From Pirellulales bacterium (GTDB lineage: Bacteria; Planctomycetota; Planctomycetia; Pirellulales; PALSA-1355): a DNA stretch of 49,477 nt. Location: NCBI GenBank assembly GCA_022844125.1, contig JALHMI010000014.1, positions 195,298 to 244,774 on the forward strand, given 5' to 3'. The notes under the pieces are model-generated. The model was not told the DNA's origin. It was given only the letters and a program-made list of their open reading frames with translations, and searched no databases. Position numbers and translations under genes: made by a program. Below are positions 17,889 to 26,821 of this stretch, piece after piece (position 1 is the stretch's first letter; each line of letters begins with the position of its first letter).

Positions 17889-18431
17889 TTACGGCGCCGC
17901 CTTCTTTACCATCAGCTGCTCGGTCTTCGGATCGTAAAGGTATTCTTCGCCGGCCGGCAGCTCCGGCAGCTGGACGCCGTTTTCCTTGATGATGATGTTC
18001 ATGTACTCTTCGTGCGTCTGGGGGCCTTTGTTATTGTGCTCGGCCTTGTAGAGCTGCATGGCTTTGGGAATCTGCACTTCGAAAGCGATCCGCTCTCCGG
18101 TGCGGAAGTAAGCCTCCACCGGCGTGGTAACAAAGCCGGGGCCGCCGTAGTTCTGGCCTTTCGCGCCGACGCCAACTCCGGCCGCCGTGCCCTCGACGGC
18201 TGTGCCCGCGGATGCCGCCTCATCGGCGGGCATCGCTTCAGCGGGCGTTTCGGCGGCAGCGGTCGACGGCTCTTCGGCAGCGGGCGCGGCATTCGGATCG
18301 CCTGGCGGGGCAGGGGTAGGCGCCGCTTGCGGCGCGGGTCCGGCTGCAGTTTCCTCAGCCGGCGGCAGGTCGCCGCAGCCCACGATCATCGCCATCGCCG
18401 CAATCAGCAGGGGACCAAACGCGCGGTTCAT
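17889..18431 (-). CDS. Putative lipoprotein, Pro/Ala-rich
   Basis: The 180-residue protein has an N-terminal signal sequence with a lipobox-like MIVGC ending at about residue 19, so it is probably lipid-anchored. A long Ala/Pro/Glu-rich linker follows, then a folded C-terminal part (from about residue 100: FVTTPVEAYFRTGERIAFE onward). The ATG at 18431 is preferred because AGGAG lies nine bases upstream of it, whereas the ATG at 18437 would be only three bases away. The ATG overlaps the surE stop (ATGA), so it is the second gene of a surE operon. The function is unknown. Confidence 0.75.
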   Translation of the reverse strand: MNRAFGPLLIAAMAMIVGCGDLPPAEETAAGPAPQAAPTPAPPGDPNAAPAAEEPSTAAAETPAEAMPADEAASAGTAVEGTAAGVGVGAKGQNYGGPGFVTTPVEAYFRTGERIAFEVQIPKAMQLYKAEHNNKGPQTHEEYMNIIIKENGVQLPELPAGEEYLYDPKTEQLMVKKAAP

Positions 18432-19240
18432 CGCCATGCGCTCCTAGGAAGTTTGCTTCGGGCCTTCGCCACGTCTTGCTTCAAATCGAACTGCCACGAC
18501 TCCATTTCCGCCAGCACGGTCTGCTTCGTCAGGTCAAAATCGAGCGGCGTCAGCGTAACGAATCCCTTCTTCAGCGCCGAGAGATCCGTCTCGTGTTCGC
18601 CCTGATGTTCGACCGGATCGGACAGGGCCCAGAAATAGCTCCGCCCGCGGGGGTCGATTCGCTTTTCGTACTGGTCGCCACTGCCGCGCCACAGACCCAT
18701 GGGCACCACACGCACCTCGGGCTTGACTTGCGAGAGGGCGGCCGTCGGAATGTTCAAATTGTAAAGCTGGGGCTCGCGCCGTTTGGCCAGAATCTGCTCG
18801 ATCGTGCTGCGGGCGATCGCGGCCGCCTTGTCGAACTGGGCCTGCGGGTTGAACTCCAGCGAGACAGCCACGCTTGTCAGCCCGAAGAACGCGCCTTCGA
18901 TCGCCGCGGCCACGGTGCCGGAATAGAGGACGTTGATTCCCGCGTTCAGCCCGCCGTTAATGCCACTCACCACCAGGTCGGGCATCCGCGGGCAGAACTC
19001 GTGAATGCCAATCTTCACGCTGTCGGCAGGGCTCCCTTCGACGGCCCAACCGCGCCGCTGCTGGGATTGAAACAGTTCGTTCGCGATCAGCGGGCTCAAG
19101 TACGTGATCGAATGCCCGACGCCGCTTTGCTCGGTCGCCGGGGCAACGACATACACGTCGCCCAGCTTTTCGAGCTCGCGCTCCATCGCCGCGAGGCCCG
19201 GGGCATAAATGCCATCGTCGTTGGTGAGCAGGATCAGCAC
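18428..19240 (-). CDS. surE: 5'-nucleotidase SurE
   Basis: SurE is a metal-dependent nucleoside 5'-monophosphate (and exopolyphosphate) phosphatase. The 270-residue protein begins MLILLTNDDGIYAPGL, which contains the catalytic metal-binding Asp pair, followed by VAPATEQSGVGHSIT and VVSGINGGLNAG with a second metal-site Asn, all in family order. The length fits. A lipoprotein gene overlaps its stop codon. No pcm or nlpD neighbours are present, unlike in enterobacteria. Confidence 0.95.
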   Translation of the reverse strand: MLILLTNDDGIYAPGLAAMERELEKLGDVYVVAPATEQSGVGHSITYLSPLIANELFQSQQRRGWAVEGSPADSVKIGIHEFCPRMPDLVVSGINGGLNAGINVLYSGTVAAAIEGAFFGLTSVAVSLEFNPQAQFDKAAAIARSTIEQILAKRREPQLYNLNIPTAALSQVKPEVRVVPMGLWRGSGDQYEKRIDPRGRSYFWALSDPVEHQGEHETDLSALKKGFVTLTPLDFDLTKQTVLAEMESWQFDLKQDVAKARSKLPRSAWR

Positions 19241-19338
19241 GTGTGCGTCTTACCCTCTGGGCGAAGCGTTCTCAGGCGAAGCGGCCAGTATACCGGTCGT
19301 ATCCAAGTGGTGGCAAACGACCGCCGTTTGACTGCTGT

Positions 19339-19830
19339 CTACAGATGGTTTGCTCGAAACGCGTTGAGCATCGCGTGGGCCTGGCCCTGATGATGCGCTT
19401 CGTGCCAGCCGACGATGTGCAGCACGGTCAGGAAGGTCCAGCCCTTGGCGGCGAGTTGCGGCGGCACATCGCTCAGTTGCGCGTCGCCGAAACCGGCCAG
19501 CGTGGCCAGCAGCGTCTGCCGACCGCCGTCGAGGACTTCGCGAATCTGCTCGAGCGTTGGAATGCTATCGTCCGCCGTGCTGCCACCCCGATAGCGCGGC
19601 CAGAGATCGCCAAACCGCCCCGGTCGCTCGGCCACGAGGCGCTCGTTGGCAAAGATGTCCTCGGTGACGCCGATGTGCATGAACTGCCAGGCAACATGCG
19701 CGCGACCCGGCGCCAGTCGGAAAGCGAGCGCCGCCTGGGGATCCGGCAGCTTGGCAATTTCGTCGAGCGTGGCCAGCGAGCGGCCCCGGTTGAATTCAAA
19801 GCTCTTGGTCAAAACCTCGATCGTGCTCAT
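19339..19830 (-). CDS. DinB-like four-helix protein
   Basis: The 163-residue protein has the helical pattern of the DinB/YfiT superfamily. The presumed metal-binding histidines are H52 in WQFMHIG and H143/H147 near the end in GWHEAHHQGQ. Family members use a bound metal, sometimes as thiol-dependent S-transferases, but most have no assigned reaction. It stands alone on the reverse strand between surE and the DUF1080 gene. Confidence 0.8.
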   Translation of the reverse strand: MSTIEVLTKSFEFNRGRSLATLDEIAKLPDPQAALAFRLAPGRAHVAWQFMHIGVTEDIFANERLVAERPGRFGDLWPRYRGGSTADDSIPTLEQIREVLDGGRQTLLATLAGFGDAQLSDVPPQLAAKGWTFLTVLHIVGWHEAHHQGQAHAMLNAFRANHL

Positions 19831-19992
19831 GGTCGCGCCCCCGGCGGATGATGGTCTGTTACACGCACTTCGCAGTGCCTTATCTTAGGATTGCATGCAC
19901 CTGGTGACCAGTCGCACTCGACCGGCGACCCTGGCGAGCGAGCGCCTGGGGCGGTATGCTTGCGGGCGACGACTTCCCACCAGGAGCCGACC

Positions 19993-20613
19993 ATGAGATG
20001 TGCCGCCGAGGCGATTGCCGTGCTCGCATGCGTACTATCGCCGGCCATTGTATGCGCCGACGAGTTCGAGCCGCTGTTCGATGGCCGCACGTTCAGCGGT
20101 TGGGAAGGCAACCTCGATTCTTTCCGAATTGAAGACGGGGCGATCGTGGGCGGAACGCTCAAGAAAGCGATCCCACGTAACGAATTCCTGTGCACAAACG
20201 AATCGTTTGGCGACTTCGAGCTGCGGTTGAAGTTCAAAGTGCTTGGCAAGGGAGCTAACGCCGGCGTGCAGATTCGCACGGAGCGGATTCCCAATCATCA
20301 CGAAGTGCGCGGCTATCAGGCCGATCTTGGCGACGGTTACTGGGGTTCGCTGTACGACGAGTCGCGCCGCAACAAAATCCTTGCTGCTGCCGATCCGAAG
20401 TTGATCGCCGCAGTGCTGAAGCCTGACGACTGGAACGACTACACGATTCGCTGCGAAGGCCCGCGCATCCAGCTGTGGATCAACGGCCGGCAGACAATCG
20501 ACTACACCGAGAAGGACGACAAGATCGCTCGCAGTGGCGTGATCGCCGTGCAGATTCATGGCGGACCGCCGAGCGAAGCCTGGTACAAAGACCTTCGCGT
20601 TCAGAAACTCTGA
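19993..20613 (+). CDS. Exported 3-keto-disaccharide hydrolase-family (DUF1080) protein
   Basis: The 206-residue protein begins with a signal peptide (cleavage likely after CADEF or just before it) and continues FEPLFDGRTFSGWEGN, the typical opening of the DUF1080/3-keto-disaccharide hydrolase domain. It has a jelly-roll pattern with FGDFELRLKFKV, NAGVQIRTERI and WNDYTIRCEGPRIQLWING. The family is greatly expanded in planctomycetes. Some members act on 3-keto sugars and others only bind polysaccharide. AGGAG precedes the ATG at 19993. The HAD gene begins eight bases downstream. Confidence 0.9.
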   Translation: MRCAAEAIAVLACVLSPAIVCADEFEPLFDGRTFSGWEGNLDSFRIEDGAIVGGTLKKAIPRNEFLCTNESFGDFELRLKFKVLGKGANAGVQIRTERIPNHHEVRGYQADLGDGYWGSLYDESRRNKILAAADPKLIAAVLKPDDWNDYTIRCEGPRIQLWINGRQTIDYTEKDDKIARSGVIAVQIHGGPPSEAWYKDLRVQKL

Positions 20614-20621
20614 TTCACATA

Positions 20622-21296
20622 ATGACTGTTGCCACCGCTGCTCAATTGCCTCCGATCGCTCGCCGCCCGACCATCGCGCGGCCGAGGTTCTTCTATTTCG
20701 ACCTGGGCAACGTGCTGCTCAAGTTCGATCATCACCTGGCCGCGCGGCAGATGGCCGCAGTGGCAGGCGTGAGCGAGCAGCTCGTGTGGGACACCGTGTT
20801 CGGCACGGATCTCGAACTGCGGTACGAGGCAGGCGAAGTGAACGACGCTGAGTTCTACGAGCTCTTCTGCCGGGCGACCGACTCGCGCCCCGACATGCAG
20901 GCGCTGCTGCTCGCCGGCAGCCAGATCTTTACACCAAACACCTCGATCTATCCGGTGCTGGGCGGAATGATCTCCGCCGGATATCGGCTAGGCATTCTTT
21001 CGAATACCTGCCCCGGCCACTGGTCGTACTGCTACGGCGGACAGTACACGCTGCTCAACAAAGGCTTCGAGGTCTACGCCCTCAGCTACGAGCTCGGGGC
21101 CTGCAAGCCCGCGCCCAAGATCTTTGCAGGCGCCGCGAAGTTGACGGGCTGCCAACCGGAGGAAATCTTCTTTGTCGACGACGTTGCCGGGCATGTCGCG
21201 GGAGCGAAGGCGGCGGGATTCGATGCCGTGCAGTACACCACCACCGCACAGCTTGCGGCCGATCTGCATGAGCGCGGAGTGAGGTTTAACTACTAG
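20622..21296 (+). CDS. HAD-family hydrolase
   Basis: The 224-residue protein has a HAD layout: motif I is FYFDLGNVLLKFD, in which the second Asp position is replaced by Asn (DLGNV), as in many YihX-like HADs. Motif II is LGILSNT, motif III is the Lys in ACKPAPKIF, and motif IV is FFVDDVAGHV. It is probably a small-molecule phosphatase of the YihX type. The ATG at 20622 gives an N-terminal extension of about 20 residues before motif I. It closely follows the DUF1080 gene and may be co-transcribed with it. Confidence 0.85.
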   Translation: MTVATAAQLPPIARRPTIARPRFFYFDLGNVLLKFDHHLAARQMAAVAGVSEQLVWDTVFGTDLELRYEAGEVNDAEFYELFCRATDSRPDMQALLLAGSQIFTPNTSIYPVLGGMISAGYRLGILSNTCPGHWSYCYGGQYTLLNKGFEVYALSYELGACKPAPKIFAGAAKLTGCQPEEIFFVDDVAGHVAGAKAAGFDAVQYTTTAQLAADLHERGVRFNY

Positions 21297-21307
21297 TGGT
21301 TGGGTGG

Positions 21308-21325
21308 CCCTGACAACTGTCAGGG
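21308..21325. repeat. Hairpin CCCTGAC/GTCAGGG between convergent genes
   Basis: A perfect 7-bp stem with AACT loop lies between the stop codons of the HAD gene and the reverse-strand ABC permease. TGCC follows it. No T-run follows in either direction, so it is either a weak bidirectional terminator or a REP-like element. Confidence 0.5.
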
Positions 21326-21372
21326 TGCCTGGTGGCACTAGAGGGTAGGTCGAGGGACGATCACACATCGGA

Positions 21373-22446
21373 CTACACCCAGCGGAACAGCTTCAGGGCG
21401 AGCACGAACGTGACCACCGCCCAGGCTGCGAGCAGGCCGATCTCCGGCAATTGGCTCGCCAGGCTCGCGCCTTCCTGCATCACGGCCCGCAGCGCGTTGT
21501 TGAGTGCCGTGAGCGGGAGCAGCTTGATGAATGGCTGTGCCGCCTGGGGAAAGCGATCCGACGAAAAGAAGATGCCCGAGAGCAGCCACATCGGCAGCAT
21601 CACGAGGTTCATGAGTCCCGAGACGGCCTCGAGCGTCTTGGCCCGGCTGGCCACGAGCAGGCCCAGGCCGGCGAACGTCACCGCGCCGAGCAGGATCAAG
21701 AACGTGACGGCCAGCAAGCTGCCGTAGATCACGACGCCGAACGCCAGCCGCGCAAAGACGAGCAGTACCAAAACCTCGGGCACCAGAAACATCAGACGGC
21801 TGAGCATGACGCCGCCGAGGAAATCCGTTTTTCGCATGGGCGTGGCCAGGAATCGCTTGAGCAGTTTGCGGATCCGCATGTCGACGGTTACGAAGCCCAC
21901 GCCCCACAAACCGCCCCCCATCAAGCTCATGCCCAAGAGGCCTGGCACCAGAAAGTCGATGTAGCGGCCGCCCGGCTCGTTGAACTCTTCGACTTTCACT
22001 TCCGCCACATCTTTGCGCCCTGCGGCGCGCTGCAATGCGTCGTCCACAGCCGCTTCGGCCAGCACGCTCTCTGGCCGCGTCGGATCGAATTGATATTCAT
22101 AAGTGGGCGTCTCGCTGGCGCCGGCTTCCACAACCAGCGCCGTGCGTCCGGTGCGCAAATGCATCCGCGCTTCCTCAGACGAAACCACACGGGCTTCGAA
22201 CCGCTCCTGCTTCGCGAGTGACTCGAGCACAGACTTTGCTTGGGGACTGTCGACGATGTCGACCGCAATGTGCTCCACCGGCTGATTGCGAAATGCAATG
22301 CCCAGGCCGACGACCAGCAGGATCGGAAAGCCGTAGACCCAGAACACGGCCTCGGGCTCGCGATAGAACTCGCGCAGCCGGGCAAGCGTGAGCTCACCGA
22401 GTGCCCAATAGCGCTGCTGACTTACCGCCTGTGGATTGGCTTTCAT
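21373..22446 (-). CDS. ABC-2 type transporter permease
   Basis: The 357-residue protein has the ABC-2 permease layout. It has one N-terminal membrane segment (about residues 36-52, WVYGFPILLVVGLGIAF), a large extracytoplasmic loop (about 55-170), and then about five membrane segments to the C-terminus (with LVPGLLGMSLMGGGLW and SGIFFSSDRFP between). It overlaps the ATPase gene by four bases and follows it. Such pairs export drugs, lipids or polysaccharide; the substrate cannot be inferred here. Confidence 0.88.
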   Translation of the reverse strand: MKANPQAVSQQRYWALGELTLARLREFYREPEAVFWVYGFPILLVVGLGIAFRNQPVEHIAVDIVDSPQAKSVLESLAKQERFEARVVSSEEARMHLRTGRTALVVEAGASETPTYEYQFDPTRPESVLAEAAVDDALQRAAGRKDVAEVKVEEFNEPGGRYIDFLVPGLLGMSLMGGGLWGVGFVTVDMRIRKLLKRFLATPMRKTDFLGGVMLSRLMFLVPEVLVLLVFARLAFGVVIYGSLLAVTFLILLGAVTFAGLGLLVASRAKTLEAVSGLMNLVMLPMWLLSGIFFSSDRFPQAAQPFIKLLPLTALNNALRAVMQEGASLASQLPEIGLLAAWAVVTFVLALKLFRWV

Positions 22447-23393
22447 GCGGGCACGGGCTCGTCATCAAGGTGGCGGCCGGCCAGCTTCACGAAGACGTCT
22501 TCGAGGCTGGCATGCCGGGTGGTCAAGCTGGTCAGTTCGCATTGCCGCTCGCGAAGCATCTCCATCAGCAGCGGCAGCACGATGTGCGGTTCGGCGACCG
22601 ACAAGCTCCAGTGGTCGTCTTCCTGTCGGACTTCGCTCACCGAGGGGAGAGCGGCGAGCGCCGCATCGATCGGCTCCGTGGGTGTGCAGGCCAGCGTGAA
22701 TTCGATGACGTGCTCGCCGCCGAGCGAAGCGATCAGCTCGCGCGGCGTGCCGAGCGCGATCACCTGTCCGTGATCGACGATCGCCACGCGGTCGCAGAGC
22801 CGTTCGGCCTCGTCCATGTAGTGCGTGGTCAGCAGAATTGTGCGGCCGGCCGAGCGCACTTCGCGAATGATCTCCCATAACTGGCGCCGTGAGCTGGGGT
22901 CGAGACCCGTGGTTGGCTCGTCGAGAAACAACAGCTCCGGATTGCCCACGAGCGCACATGCCACGGCCAGCCGCTGCTTCTGGCCGCCGGAGAGCTTGCC
23001 CACGCGAGCGTCGGCTTTCTCTTCGAGCGAAACCTTGGCCAGGCATTCGCGGGGGTCGGGCCCTTCGCGGTAGAAGCTGCGAAACAGTCGCAACGTTTCG
23101 AGCACGGTGAGCTTTTCGGAGAGCCGCGTCTCTTGCAGCGAGATGCCGATCCGCTGGCGGATTTCATTGTCGGCCTTTCCCCAGCGGAGGCCCAGGACTT
23201 CGACCTCGCCCGAGGTGGGTGTGAGCAGCCCTTCGAGGATTTCGATGGTGGTGGTCTTGCCGGCGCCGTTGGGCCCCAGCAGGCCAAAGCATTCGCCGCG
23301 CTCGATTTCCAGGTTCAGGCCGCGCACGGCCTCGACCGGGGGGCGGCCGTCGTAGCGTTTCACCAGGTTCTGACAGCGAATGGCAAGCGTCAT
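22443..23393 (-). CDS. ABC-2 type transporter ATP-binding protein
   Basis: The 316-residue ATPase has Walker A GPNGAGKT (residues 40-47), signature LSGGQKQRLAVA, Walker B LLFLDEP with TTGLDP, and the switch His in LTTHYMDEAERL. The C-terminal domain is of the DrrA/CcmA type. I choose the ATG at 23393 (MTLAIRCQNLVKRYDG). Starts at 23420 or 23594 are possible, but the added residues are unlike the family. The permease gene overlaps its end, so the two form an operon. Confidence 0.92.
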   Translation of the reverse strand: MTLAIRCQNLVKRYDGRPPVEAVRGLNLEIERGECFGLLGPNGAGKTTTIEILEGLLTPTSGEVEVLGLRWGKADNEIRQRIGISLQETRLSEKLTVLETLRLFRSFYREGPDPRECLAKVSLEEKADARVGKLSGGQKQRLAVACALVGNPELLFLDEPTTGLDPSSRRQLWEIIREVRSAGRTILLTTHYMDEAERLCDRVAIVDHGQVIALGTPRELIASLGGEHVIEFTLACTPTEPIDAALAALPSVSEVRQEDDHWSLSVAEPHIVLPLLMEMLRERQCELTSLTTRHASLEDVFVKLAGRHLDDEPVPA

Positions 23394-23548
23394 GGGGGCT
23401 ACATCCGGGCGGCGTTTCATGCAACAATCGGGACGCTCGAAGTGGTCGATGTTTCGGCCCTTCAGGCGAACGAGCGATTCTAACGCCGCGCTCCACCCAT
23501 CGTCGAGCGGCGCGAGCGAGCGGAGTCTGGCAAGAATGCTCTGTTCAT

Positions 23549-23604
23549 AACCCGAAGCGTGAGCGAGGCCGGGCAGTAATTTCGCCTCGCTCACGCTTCG
23601 GGTT
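23549..23604. repeat. Perfect 21-bp-arm palindrome (GCGTGAGCGAGG type)
   Basis: The arms at 23549-23569 and 23584-23604 are perfect inverted copies of 21 bp with a 14-base loop. The left arm contains GCGTGAGCGAGGC. A shorter palindrome with the same core lies at 49318-49371. It lies between the divergent ABC ATPase and glycosidase-like genes, so it is not in a position expected for a terminator. Confidence 0.9.
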
Positions 23605-23660
23605 GCGATAGGCAGCCTCTCACCAGAGTCTGGTCACACTTCGGTTCCCGGGGGCGACAC

Positions 23661-24689
23661 ATGGCGGACCCTCAAGGTTCGCGGTCGAAGCAAATGATGG
23701 CGGACACTTCGAAACGCAAAACCTACTGGCCCCTTCGCAATCTGACCGCGCTGCTTACGAGTTGTATCGCGCTGGCTGTGCTCGTGCTGGCGCTGGCGCC
23801 CGCGGCAACGGAGCTTGCTGTTTCGCCCGAAGCGTTTCCGAGCGAGCTCGTTTCGTTCACCCCGGACGCTCACAATCCGATCTTCTTGGCGGCGGGGAAA
23901 GAGGACTGGGATGCCAAGATTCGCGAGCGCGGCTGGATCATGCGCGACGGCGCTGATTGGAAGCTGTGGTACACCGGCTACGACGGCACGAAGGAGGGGA
24001 TCCGCCTACTCGGCCTCGCCACGTCGCCGGACGGCATTCGCTGGACGCGCTACGCCGGCAACCCGCTGATCAAGGACCTGTGGGTGGAAGACATGATGGT
24101 TGTCCGCCAAGGCGGAACGTACTACATGTTCGCCGAAGGGGCAGGGGACCGCGCCCAGCTCTTGACCTCCACCGACGGCGTTCACTGGGAGCCGCAAGGC
24201 ACGCTCGACGTGCGCTACACGAATGGCAAGCCGCTCACGCCGGGTCCATTCGGCACGCCCACCGCGTGGTGCGAGAACGGCACGTGGTATCTTTTCTATG
24301 AGCGGATGGATCAGGCGATCTGGCTGGCCAGTTCCAAGGACCTGAAAGTCTGGACGAACGTGCAGGATGAGCCGGTTCTGAACCGAGGCCCCGAGGAGCA
24401 CGACGAGCACATGATTGCGCTCAACCAGGTGTTTCGCTACCGCGGGGCCTACTACGCCGTCTATCACGGCACCGGCGGCGAAACGGCCCGCCGCGTGTGG
24501 AACACGAACCTCGCGCGGTCGACGGATCTCATTCACTGGGCGAAGTATCCCGGCAACCCGATTGTTCATGACAAGTCGAGCGGCCAGTTTCATTTCGATG
24601 GCCGCAGGTTGCGACTCTATACGACGCACGATCGGGTCGATTTGTTCTGGCCAAAGGAAGCGAGTTTCGACGAGGCAACTCGCCCGTGA
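23661..24689 (+). CDS. Exported glycosyl-hydrolase-like five-bladed propeller protein
   Basis: The 342-residue protein has a basic N-terminus and a hydrophobic segment (about residues 29-48), so it is exported or anchored. The rest has repeated motifs such as WKLWYTGYDG, GLATSPDGIRWTRY, GTYYMFAEG, LTSTDGVHWEPQG, GTWYLFYER and NLARSTDLIHWAKYP. These are typical of GH43/GH32/GH130-like five-bladed propellers. A sugar-cleaving or phosphorolytic role is possible, but I cannot assign the catalytic acids with confidence. The ribokinase-family gene overlaps its stop codon, suggesting sugar use. An internal ATG at 23694 is an alternative start. Confidence 0.75.
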   Translation: MADPQGSRSKQMMADTSKRKTYWPLRNLTALLTSCIALAVLVLALAPAATELAVSPEAFPSELVSFTPDAHNPIFLAAGKEDWDAKIRERGWIMRDGADWKLWYTGYDGTKEGIRLLGLATSPDGIRWTRYAGNPLIKDLWVEDMMVVRQGGTYYMFAEGAGDRAQLLTSTDGVHWEPQGTLDVRYTNGKPLTPGPFGTPTAWCENGTWYLFYERMDQAIWLASSKDLKVWTNVQDEPVLNRGPEEHDEHMIALNQVFRYRGAYYAVYHGTGGETARRVWNTNLARSTDLIHWAKYPGNPIVHDKSSGQFHFDGRRLRLYTTHDRVDLFWPKEASFDEATRP

Positions 24690-25543
24690 GCACGCCCGTC
24701 ATTTACAATCTGGGTTCGCTGAATCTGGATCGCGTGTTCCGCGTGCCTCACATCGCTTCGCCCGGCGAGACTTTGGCGGCAAGTTCGCTCACGACGTATC
24801 CCGGCGGCAAGGGAGCGAATCAATCTGTCGCGCTCGCCCGCGCAGGAGCACGCGTGGTGCACATTGGACGCATCGGCGCTGATGGCCAGATGCTTCGCGA
24901 GCGGCTGGCGGCCGAAGGCGTGGACGTGCGGCACATCGTCGAACTGCCGGACACGCCGACCGGACAGGCGATCATTCAGGTCGACAACGAGGGGCAGAAC
25001 TCGATCGTGATTCTCGCCGGCGCGAACGGTGAGATCACGCCCGCGGACGTCGAGGCGGCGCTGGCAGACGCTCCGGCTGGCAGTTGGTTACTGACGCAGA
25101 ACGAGACCAGCAGCGTCGGTGAGGCGATGCAGCTCGCGAAGCAGCGAGGACTGAAGATCGCGTTCAATCCCGCGCCGGCCGATGAGCGGGTGCGTAGCTA
25201 TCCCGCGGAACTCGTCGACCTGTGGTGCCTGAACGAAACCGAGCACGGGCGGTTGCACGACTTGGTGCCGCGGAAACTTAGCGCCGATCAGGAAGTGCTC
25301 CTGACGCGCGGGGCTGGGGGCGCCGCACTTTGGCGGGCCGACGGCGAACTGCATTTGCCAGCCGAGCAGGTCGAGGTCGTTGACACCACGGCGGCTGGCG
25401 ATACCTTCTTGGGCTATTACCTCGCCGGTCTCGTCGCGGGGTTATCGGCCGAGGAGCGACTCGCGCGAGCGATCCGCGCCGCGGCAATCTGCGTTACCCG
25501 GCCCGGAGCGATGGATTCGATTCCGGGGACGTCGGAAGTTTAG
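24686..25543 (+). CDS. PfkB-family sugar kinase, ribokinase-like
   Basis: The 285-residue protein shows the PfkB signatures: the N-terminal YPGGKGANQSVALARAGA (about residues 38-55) followed by HIGRIGADG, and the C-terminal DTTAAGDTFLGYYLAGL, which includes the catalytic Asp of the GAGD-type motif (here AAGD). It should phosphorylate a sugar, perhaps ribose, with ATP. The start is a GTG overlapping the upstream stop (GTGA). The pairing with a glycosidase-like gene suggests that the kinase handles a released sugar, but this is inference. Confidence 0.88.
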   Translation: MSTPVIYNLGSLNLDRVFRVPHIASPGETLAASSLTTYPGGKGANQSVALARAGARVVHIGRIGADGQMLRERLAAEGVDVRHIVELPDTPTGQAIIQVDNEGQNSIVILAGANGEITPADVEAALADAPAGSWLLTQNETSSVGEAMQLAKQRGLKIAFNPAPADERVRSYPAELVDLWCLNETEHGRLHDLVPRKLSADQEVLLTRGAGGAALWRADGELHLPAEQVEVVDTTAAGDTFLGYYLAGLVAGLSAEERLARAIRAAAICVTRPGAMDSIPGTSEV

Positions 25544-25566
25544 CCATCTTTCCACTGGCAGGCTGA

Positions 25567-25596
25567 TTGAGCCTGCGCCGTGCCGCACGTTATGAT
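25567..25596 (+). promoter_or_regulatory. Probable promoter of the NHL-propeller gene
   Basis: TTGAGC (25567-25572) and TATGAT (25591-25596) are separated by 18 bp. Transcription would start near 25603, giving a leader of about 55 bases before the ATG at 25658, which is preceded by CAGGAG. Confidence 0.45.
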
Positions 25597-25657
25597 AGAC
25601 CGCACCTGACCGAGATACTTCCCAACTGAAACACCCGCCCCGCCAGGAGCTTCCACC

Positions 25658-26752
25658 ATGCCTGCCGACAATCATGAATCCACGCGGCACGAATCAACCG
25701 CCGCTTCGCGTCGTGCCTTCTTGAAGACTTCGGCCGCGGCCGCGCTCGCCACATCGGCGCTCCCCACGATCCTGCATGCTGAAGACAAGGCCGGCAGCAA
25801 GGCGCCCGTGCTCGGCGAAGGGGCTCACAAGTTCGAAGCGATTCACAATTGGGGTGAACTGCCCAGCCACATCGTGTGGGGCGAGACGCATGGCGTCGCG
25901 GTCGACAAGGCGGGCCACATCTATATCAAGCATCGCAGCGATGCGAAGGAACCGATGGACTCGATCGTCGTGTTCGATCCGGCGGGCAAGTTCGTCCGCT
26001 CGTTCGGCAAGGAGTATCACCATGGCGGGCACGGCATCGACATTCGCGAGGAAGGGGGCGAGGAGTTCCTCTACCTGTGCGACGTCCACAACCGGCAGGT
26101 CGTAAAGGCCAACCTGAAGGGTGAGCAGGTTTGGAAGATGCAGTTCCCGAGCGAGGCCGGCCTGTATCAGGACATCAAGCAGTTCAATCCGACGAACGTG
26201 GCGTTCAATCCCGACGGCGGGTTCTACGTGGCCGACGGCTATGGCTCGAACTACATCCACCAGTACGACAAGGACGCGAAGTGGATTCGCAGTTGGGGCG
26301 GCGGCGGCACCGAAGCGGGCAAAATGCGCACGCCGCACGGTATCTGGCTCGACAATCGCCCCGGCCGCGAACCGTCGCTCGTGGTGGCCGATCGCGCGAA
26401 TGCCCGGCTGCAGTACTTCACGCTCGACGGCAAGTTCCTCTCGATCGTCGAAGGCGTGAGCTTCCCGGCTCACTTCGACATTCGCGGCACCGAGCTGCTG
26501 GTGCCCGATCTGCATGCCCGCGTGACGATCATGGACGCGGACAACAAGGTGATCACGCACCTGGGCTACGATCAGGCCTGGACCGACCAGGTGCTGAACG
26601 GCGGCAAGCTGGTCCTGCGCGGCCAGCCCGAGCGTTTCCAAGCCGGCCGCTTCATCCACCCGCACGACGCCTGCTACGACAAGGATGGAAACATCTTTGT
26701 GGTGGAGTGGGTGCCCACGGGCCGCGTAACGCTGCTGAAGCACGTCTCGTAA
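25658..26752 (+). CDS. Tat-exported NHL-repeat six-bladed propeller protein
   Basis: The 364-residue protein has a Tat signal: SRRAFLK at residues 17-23 followed by a hydrophobic stretch and cleavage near LHAED. The mature part has NHL-like blades, for example THGVAVDKAGHIYI, SIVVFDPAGKFVRSFG, NVAFNPDGGFYVADGYG and IHQYDKDAKWIRSWG, and ends with DGNIFVVEW. The Tat route suggests that it folds or binds a cofactor before export. Related planctomycete proteins are often annotated as peptidylglycine-type or NHL proteins of unknown substrate. It is a single-gene unit. Confidence 0.85.
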   Translation: MPADNHESTRHESTAASRRAFLKTSAAAALATSALPTILHAEDKAGSKAPVLGEGAHKFEAIHNWGELPSHIVWGETHGVAVDKAGHIYIKHRSDAKEPMDSIVVFDPAGKFVRSFGKEYHHGGHGIDIREEGGEEFLYLCDVHNRQVVKANLKGEQVWKMQFPSEAGLYQDIKQFNPTNVAFNPDGGFYVADGYGSNYIHQYDKDAKWIRSWGGGGTEAGKMRTPHGIWLDNRPGREPSLVVADRANARLQYFTLDGKFLSIVEGVSFPAHFDIRGTELLVPDLHARVTIMDADNKVITHLGYDQAWTDQVLNGGKLVLRGQPERFQAGRFIHPHDACYDKDGNIFVVEWVPTGRVTLLKHVS

Positions 26753-26821
26753 GAAGTTCACATAGCGAGGAACGCGATCAAGCGGGGTCGACTATCTCAG
26801 ACGACGGCACGCCTTAGGCGT

